From: Hymenobacter sp. BT559
GTDB taxonomy: Bacteria; Bacteroidota; Bacteroidia; Cytophagales; Hymenobacteraceae
DNA: 64,000 nt
NCBI RefSeq assembly: GCF_017571525.1
Contig: NZ_JAGETY010000021.1
Location: 16,025-80,024, forward strand
Direction: 5' to 3'
The stretch's first letter is position 1, and every line of letters begins with the position of its first letter. Below, one piece after another: positions 8,872 to 15,906 of the stretch. The position numbers and the translations under genes were made by a program. Under the pieces are notes generated by a model. It was not told the DNA's origin. It saw only the letters and a program-made list of their open reading frames with translations, and did no database searches.

Positions 8872-9465
8872 CTAGGAAGGCAAAGACAAGGTTAATTGTG
8901 GCGAAGAATCAGGAAGGTCAGGCAAACGAGTCTCGATATACTTCATCACCAACTGTTGTAAGTAATGCTCTTCAGCTGGCTCTAAATCCCGGTCATAGGG
9001 TATGCCATGCCAATACTTGATACACTTGCGACAACAGGTGGCCGTTGCATGCTGGGCATAGAAGATGATATTCTGTTCATCTACTGGGGTTTGAGTTCCA
9101 TCTCGAAAACGCGTGGACCCAGCCTCAAAGACCGAATTTTTAAGGCGTTTAACTACCTCTTTCTGTAGCCTATTCTTCCCCTTGTTGAATAACAAGCGTT
9201 TATACTTGTCCTCAAGGGGCATCTGCCAGAAATGCTGACGGATGAGTTCATTTCGCATTTGTGCGAACAATGTATCTGCTTGTGTGATATCCCGATTGTG
9301 CGCTTGCTGCCAATCAATCATTTCTTCTTTACAAGCATGGCAAGCTCCACCAGTCAGGGTTTTGGGGTTCGCCCGTTTGGGACGAAAACAATGCAATCCT
9401 TCCTCACACTTAGTGTTGGTGCATTTAACCTCTGGGAGCGGCTCCCCAAAACCTAGACTTTCCAT
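8872..9465 (-). CDS. Cys-rich protein with DUF4186-like C-terminus
   Basis: A 197-residue protein. The N-terminal 50 residues hold two CxxxxC/CxxC groups (CTNTKCEEGLHC, ACHACKEEM), likely a zinc site. Residues about 133-155 read FYAQHATATCCRKCIKYWHGIP, the signature of DUF4186 proteins (AQHATATCCR-C-x-x-WHGI). DUF4186 has no known function, though its conserved Cys and His suggest metal binding. The gene lies 8 bp upstream of the radical SAM gene and 17 bp downstream of the metallopeptidase gene, so it is cotranscribed. It may supply a metal or act on the same substrate as the radical SAM enzyme, which is inference. Confidence 0.7.
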   Translation of the reverse strand: MESLGFGEPLPEVKCTNTKCEEGLHCFRPKRANPKTLTGGACHACKEEMIDWQQAHNRDITQADTLFAQMRNELIRQHFWQMPLEDKYKRLLFNKGKNRLQKEVVKRLKNSVFEAGSTRFRDGTQTPVDEQNIIFYAQHATATCCRKCIKYWHGIPYDRDLEPAEEHYLQQLVMKYIETRLPDLPDSSPQLTLSLPS

Positions 9466-9482
9466 GGCGGATGCTGTTTTGA

Positions 9483-10937
9483 TTAATTCAGGGCATTCAT
9501 TAATAATTCACGTTCGATTTCTGGCAACTGGTCAAACCTAGCGTGTTGAAGCACTTCATCACGAGCTGCTTCCCAATGGTTATTCCCGGTTGTTTGGAGG
9601 TTAGTTGCTGTACCCCACCAGTTCACTTTTTTCTCAGCCATTAATCTAAAGGCAAGGTAATTAGCTAAAAATCCAGCGTCTAGTCCCTCTGATGCTGCTA
9701 GCTTTTGCACCTTGCTTTTCAGCAATGACACTTCACCTCCCGCCTCTTGAATTGCTCTTACTGCAAGCTCATTGGCTCGGTCAGCTAACATGACCTGTCC
9801 AGCGAATACGTTGGCGTCGATTTCGTCCTTAGAGCCAATCATGTCTCGCGTGAAGTCATCATCTGTTTCAATTATATCTAGTGTTGGCTGGTCAGGATTC
9901 TGAGCTGCGTGCCTAAGTTCATGAAGCAAGTCAAATAACCACCTAGTAGAATAGGCCGTCTTCTGTTTCAACACGATGACATTCCAGCCATCCACACGCC
10001 AGCACGCGCCATGGAAATGACTAGTGTCATTAAGAGGAAGCACTGGTATGCCTAGTTGCCAAGCGTAACGCAACCCTGTCTCAAATGTCAATTCGCCGTA
10101 GCGTTCTAAAATCTCCCTGCGGAAGTCGGCTGTTGACTTTGGTATCGGGCGGCGCTCCAAATGACGGCAAGCATCAAGTAGGGTTAATGCCATCATCTGA
10201 GCATAGATGGTGTAGGGAGCAATTTTTTGCAGTTTCGCATTACTTGCTTTCTTGAAGCGAGCTTGGTAAACGGCGCCCATGTCTAGCGTCAACTGCTGAT
10301 TTCCCAACAACTGAGCTGGGTCCACTTTCAGCATTCTACTGATGATTGAGGCCGCCTGCAGGACAACTTGGCGTATTGCTTCTTCTCCTTCCAAAATTGG
10401 GCTAGTTAGGTAAGCAGCAATTTTTTTGGGGACCAATTTCTGAAGTACAAACTCCTTTTTGAAGCCTAGTCGAGCAAGGTTATTGAACAAGTTGGAGCGC
10501 GATACAACTCCTTCTGATACAAATAGCTCTTCACGAACGCTGAGTCCTAGTGCTTGTATGACCTCTTTGAGACGTGTGAAGCTTGCTCCTGCGTATTCGG
10601 TATCCTCGTAACGCTGTACTTGCTGCTCTCTCATGTTGAGAATATCAGCTAAATCTTTCTGCGTCATGCCAGAAGCTATGCGAGCTCGAATTAACGCAAC
10701 TGGCAAGGCTTCAAAAGACTCTACTTTAAGTGACTTTACTTGTCCTTGCTTTAGCGCCTCATACTCTTCTAACTGTTGACACAGTTCTTCATGCTGGCTT
10801 TTCATTGCCGCTTCGTACAGCTTTTTTCGCAGAGGGGAGAAGTCAGCGTCTTGGGTATTGGCAAAGTCTGCGGCAGCAGCAGCAAACTTATTTGCCTGAG
10901 CTCGGGTGAGCTTGTATTGCTGTTCGTTCTTAATCAT
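9483..10937 (-). CDS. XRE-type HTH fused to ImmA/IrrE metallopeptidase
   Basis: A 484-residue protein. Residues about 80-140 hold a Cro/C1-type helix-turn-helix (IRARIASGMTQKDLADILNMREQQVQRYEDTEYAGASF). The C-terminal half carries LFDLLHELRHAAQ, whose H-E-x-x-H is the zinc site of ImmA/IrrE metallopeptidases. Such proteins cut or sense a partner repressor and often control mobile elements or toxin systems. The fused HTH suggests it acts as its own regulator, perhaps on the inverted repeat at 11402-11421 just upstream of the operon. It is the second gene of the operon, 12 bp after the DUF6932-like gene. The domain order matches HigA-like antitoxin fusions of the family. Confidence 0.82.
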   Translation of the reverse strand: MIKNEQQYKLTRAQANKFAAAAADFANTQDADFSPLRKKLYEAAMKSQHEELCQQLEEYEALKQGQVKSLKVESFEALPVALIRARIASGMTQKDLADILNMREQQVQRYEDTEYAGASFTRLKEVIQALGLSVREELFVSEGVVSRSNLFNNLARLGFKKEFVLQKLVPKKIAAYLTSPILEGEEAIRQVVLQAASIISRMLKVDPAQLLGNQQLTLDMGAVYQARFKKASNAKLQKIAPYTIYAQMMALTLLDACRHLERRPIPKSTADFRREILERYGELTFETGLRYAWQLGIPVLPLNDTSHFHGACWRVDGWNVIVLKQKTAYSTRWLFDLLHELRHAAQNPDQPTLDIIETDDDFTRDMIGSKDEIDANVFAGQVMLADRANELAVRAIQEAGGEVSLLKSKVQKLAASEGLDAGFLANYLAFRLMAEKKVNWWGTATNLQTTGNNHWEAARDEVLQHARFDQLPEIERELLMNALN

Positions 10938-10949
10938 GATTTCCGGTTC

Positions 10950-11396
10950 CTAAAGCTGTAGTCCAATGATTCCCTTGGCACCCCCCGTATTTTTATCCAG
11001 CTGGAAAAAATCTAGGTAAAGTGTAGCCGGCGGCGCAGCAACGAAGCTGCATGGGAAGAACTCCCCTAAGTACCTCGCCTTTTGAGCAGCTCTTCCTTGC
11101 TCAAACTCGAAGAGCAGCGGAGCAAGGGAATGGAGCTTTTCTAAATCAACGGGTGTATCGTCCCAGCATACGTCAAAGTCGCCTGGAACTTCTTTAGCAG
11201 TACAGAAGCTGCCATCGATGTAGATGAGCTTACAGCCTGCCTGTTTCAACGCCCCTAGTCCGTCCATCAAACCGAACAAGAGGTTGGCCCGATGCGGTGT
11301 GTGACCAAATCTGTCCCGTATCTCACTCCAGGTAGCCCAATGGATGCCAGGTGGCAACAGCCCGGCTTCTGTAAATGGCGGTAGATTTGAATTCAT
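10950..11396 (-). CDS. DUF6932-like nucleotidyltransferase-fold protein
   Basis: The ATG at 11396 gives 148 residues. The opening LPPFTEAGLLPPGIHWATWSEIRDRFGHTPHR, then LIYIDGSFCTAKEVPGDFDVCWDD (residues about 60-85), is the DUF6932 pattern, in which G-S-F...P-x-D-x-D forms a nucleotidyltransferase-like GS...DxD active site. Relatives are commonly found beside toxin-antitoxin or defence genes. It is the first gene of the seven-gene operon, with a -7-like box and inverted repeat directly upstream. It may transfer a nucleotide to a protein or small molecule, though the family has no confirmed reaction that I know of. Confidence 0.65.
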   Translation of the reverse strand: MNSNLPPFTEAGLLPPGIHWATWSEIRDRFGHTPHRANLLFGLMDGLGALKQAGCKLIYIDGSFCTAKEVPGDFDVCWDDTPVDLEKLHSLAPLLFEFEQGRAAQKARYLGEFFPCSFVAAPPATLYLDFFQLDKNTGGAKGIIGLQL

Positions 11397-11401
11397 AATC
11401 A

Positions 11402-11429
11402 ACACAACGATTTTGTTGTGTCAAAGTTA
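11402..11429 (-). promoter_or_regulatory. Promoter and operator of the seven-gene operon
   Basis: On the minus strand a TAACTTTG box (plus strand 11422-11429) matches the Bacteroidota -7 consensus TAnnTTTG. Directly after it lies the inverted repeat ACACAAC-N6-GTTGTGT (11402-11421), which ends 6 bp before the ATG at 11396. A repeat placed at the transcription start is a classic repressor site; the HTH-ImmA protein of this operon is the obvious candidate binder. Confidence 0.5.
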
Positions 11430-11542
11430 CAAAACGTTTGTGATATTTCAACTCGCTTCTGTTTTTATCAATGATGTGGTGAGTTAGATGGCGATAAAAC
11501 CAGGGCCACAAGCCACCATGCTAACAACTTGCTTTCTTTAAA

Positions 11543-11596
11543 ACTAATTTTATTAGCCATAGTTTGTACTAATTTTATTAGCAGGACGTATACTTG
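11543..11596 (+). promoter_or_regulatory. Twin palindromic operators and promoter of umuDC
   Basis: ACTAATTTTATTAGC occurs exactly twice, at 11543-11557 and 11568-11582, with a 25-bp period. Each copy contains the palindrome CTAAT-TTT-ATTAG. A TTTG (11563-11566) and TATACTTG (11589-11596) 22 nt apart resemble the Bacteroidota -33/-7 pair, so the second palindrome sits inside the promoter. This layout suits repression by an SOS-type or UmuD-type regulator. Confidence 0.55.
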
Positions 11597-11620
11597 CGAC
11601 GCACACTAGTTCCGCGCCCT

Positions 11621-12088
11621 ATGCAAAACGTTCAATTAATCCCCGTCCACGACTCCCAAACGCCATTTTTACTTCCACTTTTCAGCTGCTCAGTATCCGC
11701 CGGCTTCCCCTCCCCGGCCTCAGACTATACGGATGAGCTCTTTGACCTGAACCGCTTGCTGCTGCGTCACCCTGATGCCACATACTTAGTGCGGGTGAGC
11801 GGGGAGAGCATGAAAAACGCCGAAATTCACGAAGGTGACCTGCTGGCCGTGGACAAACAGATGGAAGCCGACCACAACCACATCGTAGTGGCGGTGGTCG
11901 AGGGCGAGTGCACCGTCAAGCGCCTGGTCTGCGAGCATGGCACCTGGTGGCTCAAGCCGGAAAACCCCGATTACCAGCCCTGGGAAATCCACGACGCCGG
12001 CGATGTACGCATTTGGGGCGTGGTCACGCACGTGCTCCATGAGTTGATTCCCGGTAAACTAGCGGCCTTGCTGCGCACCCGCGACTGA
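11621..12088 (+). CDS. umuD: UmuD-like S24 peptidase, error-prone polymerase subunit
   Basis: The ATG at 11621 (155 residues) is chosen because the promoter -7 box overlaps an upstream in-frame TTG. The sequence SAGFPSPASDYTDELFDLN holds the A27-G28 self-cleavage site, followed by the catalytic S63 (SGESM) and K100 (CTVKRL). Self-cleavage driven by RecA filaments yields UmuD', which joins UmuC to form DNA polymerase V. It is two bases upstream of umuC, so the two are an operon. Plasmid-borne copies (ImpAB, MucAB and the like) raise mutation and survival after DNA damage. Length and motifs are standard for the family. Confidence 0.93.
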   Translation: MQNVQLIPVHDSQTPFLLPLFSCSVSAGFPSPASDYTDELFDLNRLLLRHPDATYLVRVSGESMKNAEIHEGDLLAVDKQMEADHNHIVVAVVEGECTVKRLVCEHGTWWLKPENPDYQPWEIHDAGDVRIWGVVTHVLHELIPGKLAALLRTRD

Positions 12089-12090
12089 CT

Positions 12091-13389
12091 ATGTACGCCT
12101 TAGTCGACGCAAACAACTTTTACGTGAGTTGCGAGCGGGTTTTCCAGCCCCGGCTCGACGGCCGACCCGTCGTGGTCCTCTCAAACAACGACGGTTGCAT
12201 CATTTCCCGCTCCGCCGAAGCCAAGGCACTGGGCCTGCAGATGGGAGACCCCTACTTTCAGGTTAAACCCCTGCTGGAGCAACACAACGTCGCCGTATTT
12301 TCCAGCAATTACGCCCTCTACGGCGATATGTCGCGGCGGGTAATGTGGTACCTGAACCAAGTAGCGCCCGCCGTCGAAATCTATTCCATTGACGAGGCCT
12401 TCCTCGACTTGCACGGCATGGAGCCCTTTGTAGTCAGCAGCCTGGAGTCCTTTGCCCGCACCGTGCGCACGAACGTCCTGGCCCGTACGGGCATTCCGAC
12501 CTGCATAGGCATTGCCCCCACCAAGACGCTGGCCAAGCTGGCCAACCGCCTGGCCAAGAAAAACCCCGGCATGGGCGGGGTGTGCTACCTCGACACGGCG
12601 GAGCGCCGCCGCTGGGCCCTGGAGCAGGTAGCCGTAGAAGACGTGTGGGGCATCGGCCGGCAGTATGCCCAGAAGCTCTATGCCGCCGGCATCACCACTG
12701 CGGCCGGACTGGCCGGCTGCTCGGAAGCCTTTGCTCGCAAATACCTGGGCGGCGTGGTGGGCGCCCGCCTGGTGCGGGAGCTACAGGGCTTTCCCTGCCA
12801 GGGTCTGGCGCCGAGCGAGGACGGCACGCTCTCGCGGCGTAGCCTCTGCTGCTCGCGCACCTTTGGGCGGCCACTCACGGACTTTCTCGATGTGACGGGA
12901 GCTGTGAGCGCGTTTGCTTCGCGGGCAGCCGAGAAATTGCGCCGTCAGGGCGATGCGGCCCACCTGCTCACTGTGTTCTTGAGCAAAAGCCGCTACGGGC
13001 TGGAAGCCCCGCCGTATTCCTCCTCGGCGGTGCTCACCCTACCCATGGCTACCAATGACACCATGGAGCTGGTGCGGCACGCCCGGGCGGCCCTCAAACG
13101 CCTCTGGCAGCCGGGCAACCGCTACACCAAAGCGGGCGTGATACTCGACGGCCTGGAGCCGGAAGGGCAAACGCAACTCACGCTCTTTGAAGCCGCCCCC
13201 GTATCGGAGAGGCGGGCAAAGCTTATGGTCGAGCTCGACGCTCTGAATCGCCGCTTTGGCAAAGGGACCGTCAAGCTGGCCTCGCTGGTGCTGCCACCGG
13301 GCCAGCTAAGGGCACCATGGGAAGGTCAGGCGCAGTGGCGCACGCCGCAGTACACGACCCGGCTGGAAGATTTGCTGCTAGTTGGGTAG
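12091..13389 (+). CDS. umuC: UmuC-like Y-family DNA polymerase V subunit
   Basis: A 432-residue Y-family polymerase. The N-terminal YALVDANNFYVSCERVFQP holds the first metal-binding Asp, and YSIDEAFLDL (residues about 100-110) holds the second Asp-Glu pair of the palm. The helix-hairpin-helix 'DVWGIGRQYAQKLYAAGI' region follows near residue 190, then the little finger domain and the C-terminal DUF4113-like tail (LMVELDALNRRFGKGTVKLAS). It copies across DNA lesions at low fidelity. It follows umuD by 2 bp and is regulated with it. The region downstream holds a stem-loop and then the iteron origin. Confidence 0.95.
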   Translation: MYALVDANNFYVSCERVFQPRLDGRPVVVLSNNDGCIISRSAEAKALGLQMGDPYFQVKPLLEQHNVAVFSSNYALYGDMSRRVMWYLNQVAPAVEIYSIDEAFLDLHGMEPFVVSSLESFARTVRTNVLARTGIPTCIGIAPTKTLAKLANRLAKKNPGMGGVCYLDTAERRRWALEQVAVEDVWGIGRQYAQKLYAAGITTAAGLAGCSEAFARKYLGGVVGARLVRELQGFPCQGLAPSEDGTLSRRSLCCSRTFGRPLTDFLDVTGAVSAFASRAAEKLRRQGDAAHLLTVFLSKSRYGLEAPPYSSSAVLTLPMATNDTMELVRHARAALKRLWQPGNRYTKAGVILDGLEPEGQTQLTLFEAAPVSERRAKLMVELDALNRRFGKGTVKLASLVLPPGQLRAPWEGQAQWRTPQYTTRLEDLLLVG

Positions 13390-13391
13390 GC

Positions 13392-13448
13392 TCCTTGCTT
13401 GTTGGGCCCCTGCATTGCATGCGTGCAGCACTGCAAGGAAGCTTTTGA
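13392..13448 (+). terminator. Stem-loop after umuC, possible terminator
   Basis: Arms TCCTTGC (13392-13398) and GCAAGGA (13433-13439) enclose a GC-rich inner hairpin, CTGCA...TGCAG. A short run of T (GCTTTT) follows. It is a plausible but weak intrinsic terminator for the umuDC operon. Confidence 0.35.
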
Positions 13449-13464
13449 CTTATAAAGTCTATTA
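13448..13464 (-). repeat. Inverted iteron copy
   Basis: ACTTATAAAGTCTATTA is the reverse complement of an iteron (TAATAGACTTTATAAGT) with one to two changes from the array copies. Copies in reverse orientation next to an origin often take part in autoregulation or handcuffing. Confidence 0.6.
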
Positions 13465-13621
13465 CTTCACCAGCTGTCAAGCTCGACCATACCCGGCTTG
13501 AAAGGCTAGGAAATAGCTTTTACAAGCACTTAAGCACCCTGTAGAATGCTAGCTGGTGCTTTTCGTAGCCGAATTGGCTACTTTTGAGATGCTGTTTTAG
13601 GAGTTCAGAGCTTTTGCTTAG

Positions 13622-13638
13622 GCTTATAAAAACTATTA
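13622..13638 (-). repeat. Inverted iteron copy
   Basis: GCTTATAAAAACTATTA is the reverse complement of TAATAGTTTTTATAAGC, one base away from array copies. It lies about 260 bp upstream of the first direct copy. Confidence 0.65.
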
Positions 13639-13897
13639 ATAAGCCTTCTGGTTGCTCTGGAGCCTGGTTAGAGAAGTCCTTCATAGTAGAAAAAGGTAAA
13701 AAATTCTTTAAAAAGTGCAATGCGATTTTGTGCTTGTTTAGACTTCCCTTTTTGTTGTTTTCGTTCGGACTTCGCCCTAAACCACCACTTTATAAGCTTT
13801 TGTACTGCAGCTTCAACAAGCTTGTGAGTATTTTAAGTATTTAAGGTATTTGCAGGGCTCACAACTTTTTGTACTTCAGTTACTTAAGCGGCTTTAG

Positions 13898-14220
13898 TAA
13901 TAGGTTTCATAAGCGGGCTAATAGGTTTTATAAGCCAAGTAATAGGTCTTATAAGCTGGGTAATAGGTTTTATAAGCGTAAGTAATAGCTTTCATAAGCT
14001 CATTAATAGTACTCGCACGGCCGTCTATTAATTCGTCATTGTGGGGTAATTAATAGATTTTATAAGTCATTCTGGCCGCTAGCGAAGCTTGAGACTGCTA
14101 TCAGCCGCACTGAACTAATAGGTTTTATAAGTCTAACTAATAGCTTTTATAAGTCTCACAGAAAGCTCGCGCTTGGCTAACTAATAGGTTTCATAAGTCT
14201 AACTAATAGCTTTTATAAGC
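13898..14220 (+). repeat. Ten iterons, consensus TAATAGGTTTTATAAGC
   Basis: Direct 17-bp copies start at 13898, 13919, 13940, 13961, 13983, 14051, 14116, 14138, 14182 and 14204. Within runs the period is 21-22 bp, two DNA turns, so initiator molecules would bind on one face. Copies vary mainly at position 7 (G, C or A), position 11 (T/C) and the last base (C in the first cluster, mostly T in the second). Two copies in reverse orientation lie further upstream. Iterons both start replication and limit copy number by handcuffing. Confidence 0.88.
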
Positions 14221-14323
14221 CGAGGTGCCCATCGACTTACCCCAAGTTGATAGAGACAGAATTTCGCTCTATTACTTTCCGGTTTAAGCCGTATGTTTGC
14301 TCTGTATCCTTGATAGAGTTGCT

Positions 14324-15253
14324 ATGGCCGCGTCAGAGTCCACCGTACCGATTGAAATTCGGCAGCACAACGCGCTGACGACGGCCCGCTACGAGATGAG
14401 CGCCTGCGAGATGGACATTGTCTTTTCGCTGCTTTCCAAACTCACCAAGCAGGACCAGGCCGGCACCATCTACGAAATCCGGGTGCAGGAGCTGATGGAG
14501 ATGACCGGCCGCACCTGGAATTACAAGCAGCTGCTCGAATCCACCGAGAACCTCAACAGCCGGGTCTACCACATTGAGAACGGCAAGACCCTGCTGCAGG
14601 TGAGTCTGCTGGCCTCAGCGCTGTACCGCAAGGGCGAGGGCACCATTGAGCTAGAGATATCCGAGCGCATGCGGCCCTTCCTGATTGACCTGAAAAGCAA
14701 CTTCACCTCCTACCGCCTGCAGGCCGCGTTCAGCTTATCGAGCAAGTACGCCAAGCGCATCTACCAGCTGGCCTCGCAGTGGAAGGACATTGGGGAAACC
14801 AAAACCTACTCGCTGGATGAGTTCAAGGGGATGCTCAAGCTCAAGGACCCCAAGGGCCAGGAGCCCGAGCAGTATGCCCAGATTTCGGCCCTGCAGAAGT
14901 ACGTTCTCGACGTGGCCACCAACCAAATCAACGAGCACACCGACCTGCGCATCAAGTACGAGCTGCTCAAGAAGGGTCGCTCCTACCAAAGCATCAAGTT
15001 CTACGTCAACACCCAGGTCCCGCAGCAGCTACCCATCCCCTTCGAGCTGGAGGCCGACGATGCCAAGGTTCAGCTGGCGCGCAAGCACTTGGACACGCTG
15101 GGCATTGCCGAGCCCAAGCTGGTACAGGAAATTTTGCAGTCCGCCAAGCACGTGGATGCCCTGTTTGCTTTCGTCTACAAGCTAAAGACCGATAAAATCA
15201 AGGCGACCAAGAACCCAGGCGGCTTGTTTCTGAAGATGCAGGGGCTACGTTGA
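14324..15253 (+). CDS. Rep_3-family plasmid replication initiator
   Basis: The ATG at 14324 gives 309 residues; an in-frame TTG 27 nt upstream is less likely. The opening IEIRQHNALTTARYEMSACEMDIVFSLLSKL is the start of winged-helix 1 of RepA/RepB (Rep_3) initiators, and the middle (LEISERMRPFLIDLKSNFTSYRLQAAFSLSSKYAKRIYQLASQWK) is the second domain with its S-K-Y-x-x-R-x-Y block. A C-terminal extension (residues about 240-309) is helical. The protein binds the iterons upstream to melt the origin and recruit the host helicase. Placement right after the ten-iteron array supports the call. Confidence 0.93.
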   Translation: MAASESTVPIEIRQHNALTTARYEMSACEMDIVFSLLSKLTKQDQAGTIYEIRVQELMEMTGRTWNYKQLLESTENLNSRVYHIENGKTLLQVSLLASALYRKGEGTIELEISERMRPFLIDLKSNFTSYRLQAAFSLSSKYAKRIYQLASQWKDIGETKTYSLDEFKGMLKLKDPKGQEPEQYAQISALQKYVLDVATNQINEHTDLRIKYELLKKGRSYQSIKFYVNTQVPQQLPIPFELEADDAKVQLARKHLDTLGIAEPKLVQEILQSAKHVDALFAFVYKLKTDKIKATKNPGGLFLKMQGLR

Positions 15254-15369
15254 CCACCTAGCGTTTGGCGTGAGCAGCTGCTTCGTATCGTTACTAAACG
15301 CCAGAGAAAAATCGCCTAGAGGAGCGGACCTTACCCGTTCCAAAGGCACTACCGCGCAAAATCACCTTT

Positions 15370-15678
15370 ATGAAAACAAAAGTATTCCGGTGGAATGGCC
15401 AGTACTTTGGCTTTATCTACAATGACCGACTGTTTGATAAGAACTCAAAGTATCTTGGCTGGGTAGACGGCAGCGAGGTGTGGCGAAAGGACGGGCACTA
15501 CCTGGGCGAAATTGTTGATGAGTGTTATATACTGCGCCGGGTGAATATGACAGCTCGCGCGGTACGTGCGGTGCGTGCCACCCCCGCTACACCTGCTGTT
15601 CCAGCAGCTCCAGCAGCCAGAGCGGCGCGTGCTGCTCGTGCAAGTACCGTAGATGCCTTAGACCAATACTGGCCTTGA
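15370..15678 (+). CDS. Four-fold beta-flower type small protein, 3' end inside the left transposon repeat
   Basis: A 102-residue protein. Residues 1-58 contain repeating blocks (WNGQYFGFIYNDRLFD, YLGWVDGSEVWRKDG, YLGEIVDECYILRR) typical of the bacterial 'four-fold beta flower' family. The tail (residues 60-92) is a low-complexity run of A, R, P and T. The last codons (DQYWP-stop) lie at or within the outer edge of the 41-bp inverted repeat at 15665-15705, so the natural C-terminus may have been cut by transposon insertion. The function of the family is unknown. It is the last gene of the replication segment. Confidence 0.6.
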   Translation: MKTKVFRWNGQYFGFIYNDRLFDKNSKYLGWVDGSEVWRKDGHYLGEIVDECYILRRVNMTARAVRAVRATPATPAVPAAPAARAARAARASTVDALDQYWP

Positions 15679-15705
15679 TTAAAAGTTTGGTTCAAAAGTT
15701 AAACG
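15665..15705. repeat. Left 41-bp imperfect inverted repeat of a 17-kb segment
   Basis: Reverse-complemented, this stretch matches 32785-32825 at 36 of 41 positions, including an exact CAAACTTTTA core. The match fades on the outer side at about 15665. I saw no third copy. A tail of a Tn3-like transposase abuts the right copy, so these are probably the terminal repeats of a Tn3-like element (those are usually 38 bp). Confidence 0.65.
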
Positions 15706-15906
15706 AACCGTTAGAAATTGTGTGGCCCTCCGGTATGAGTTCGCGCCATTCTACCTCTTCCGCTAACTACCGGGGCTCCTTCTAGCGCTGTAGTTTGGCT
15801 CGAGCCTGCTCCCCATGCTGGCCCGAAGGCCCATTGGCCCGCCAAAAAGGCCATTCTGAATGCCAGGACGGCGCGGTGGCGGTGGGTTTGGCTACCTTTA
15901 AAGCGC

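Larger units (their letters stand above)
13390..14323. other. Plasmid replication origin region (AT-rich, iteron-bearing, no gene)
   Basis: This 930-bp stretch between umuC and rep has no credible gene. It holds two inverted iteron-like copies (13448-13464 and 13622-13638), one degenerate direct copy (13511-13527), an AT-rich block around 13680-13860 that could be the unwinding element, and the ten-copy iteron array at 13898-14220. It has the usual order for a Rep_3/RepA iteron plasmid, with the array directly upstream of the initiator gene. Confidence 0.75.

Noticed and set aside
13898..14220. Regular 17-bp repeats as a CRISPR array
   Set aside because: The repeats are short, AT-rich, variable and only 4-5 bp apart in the runs, with no spacer diversity and no cas genes; they precede a Rep_3 gene, so they are iterons.
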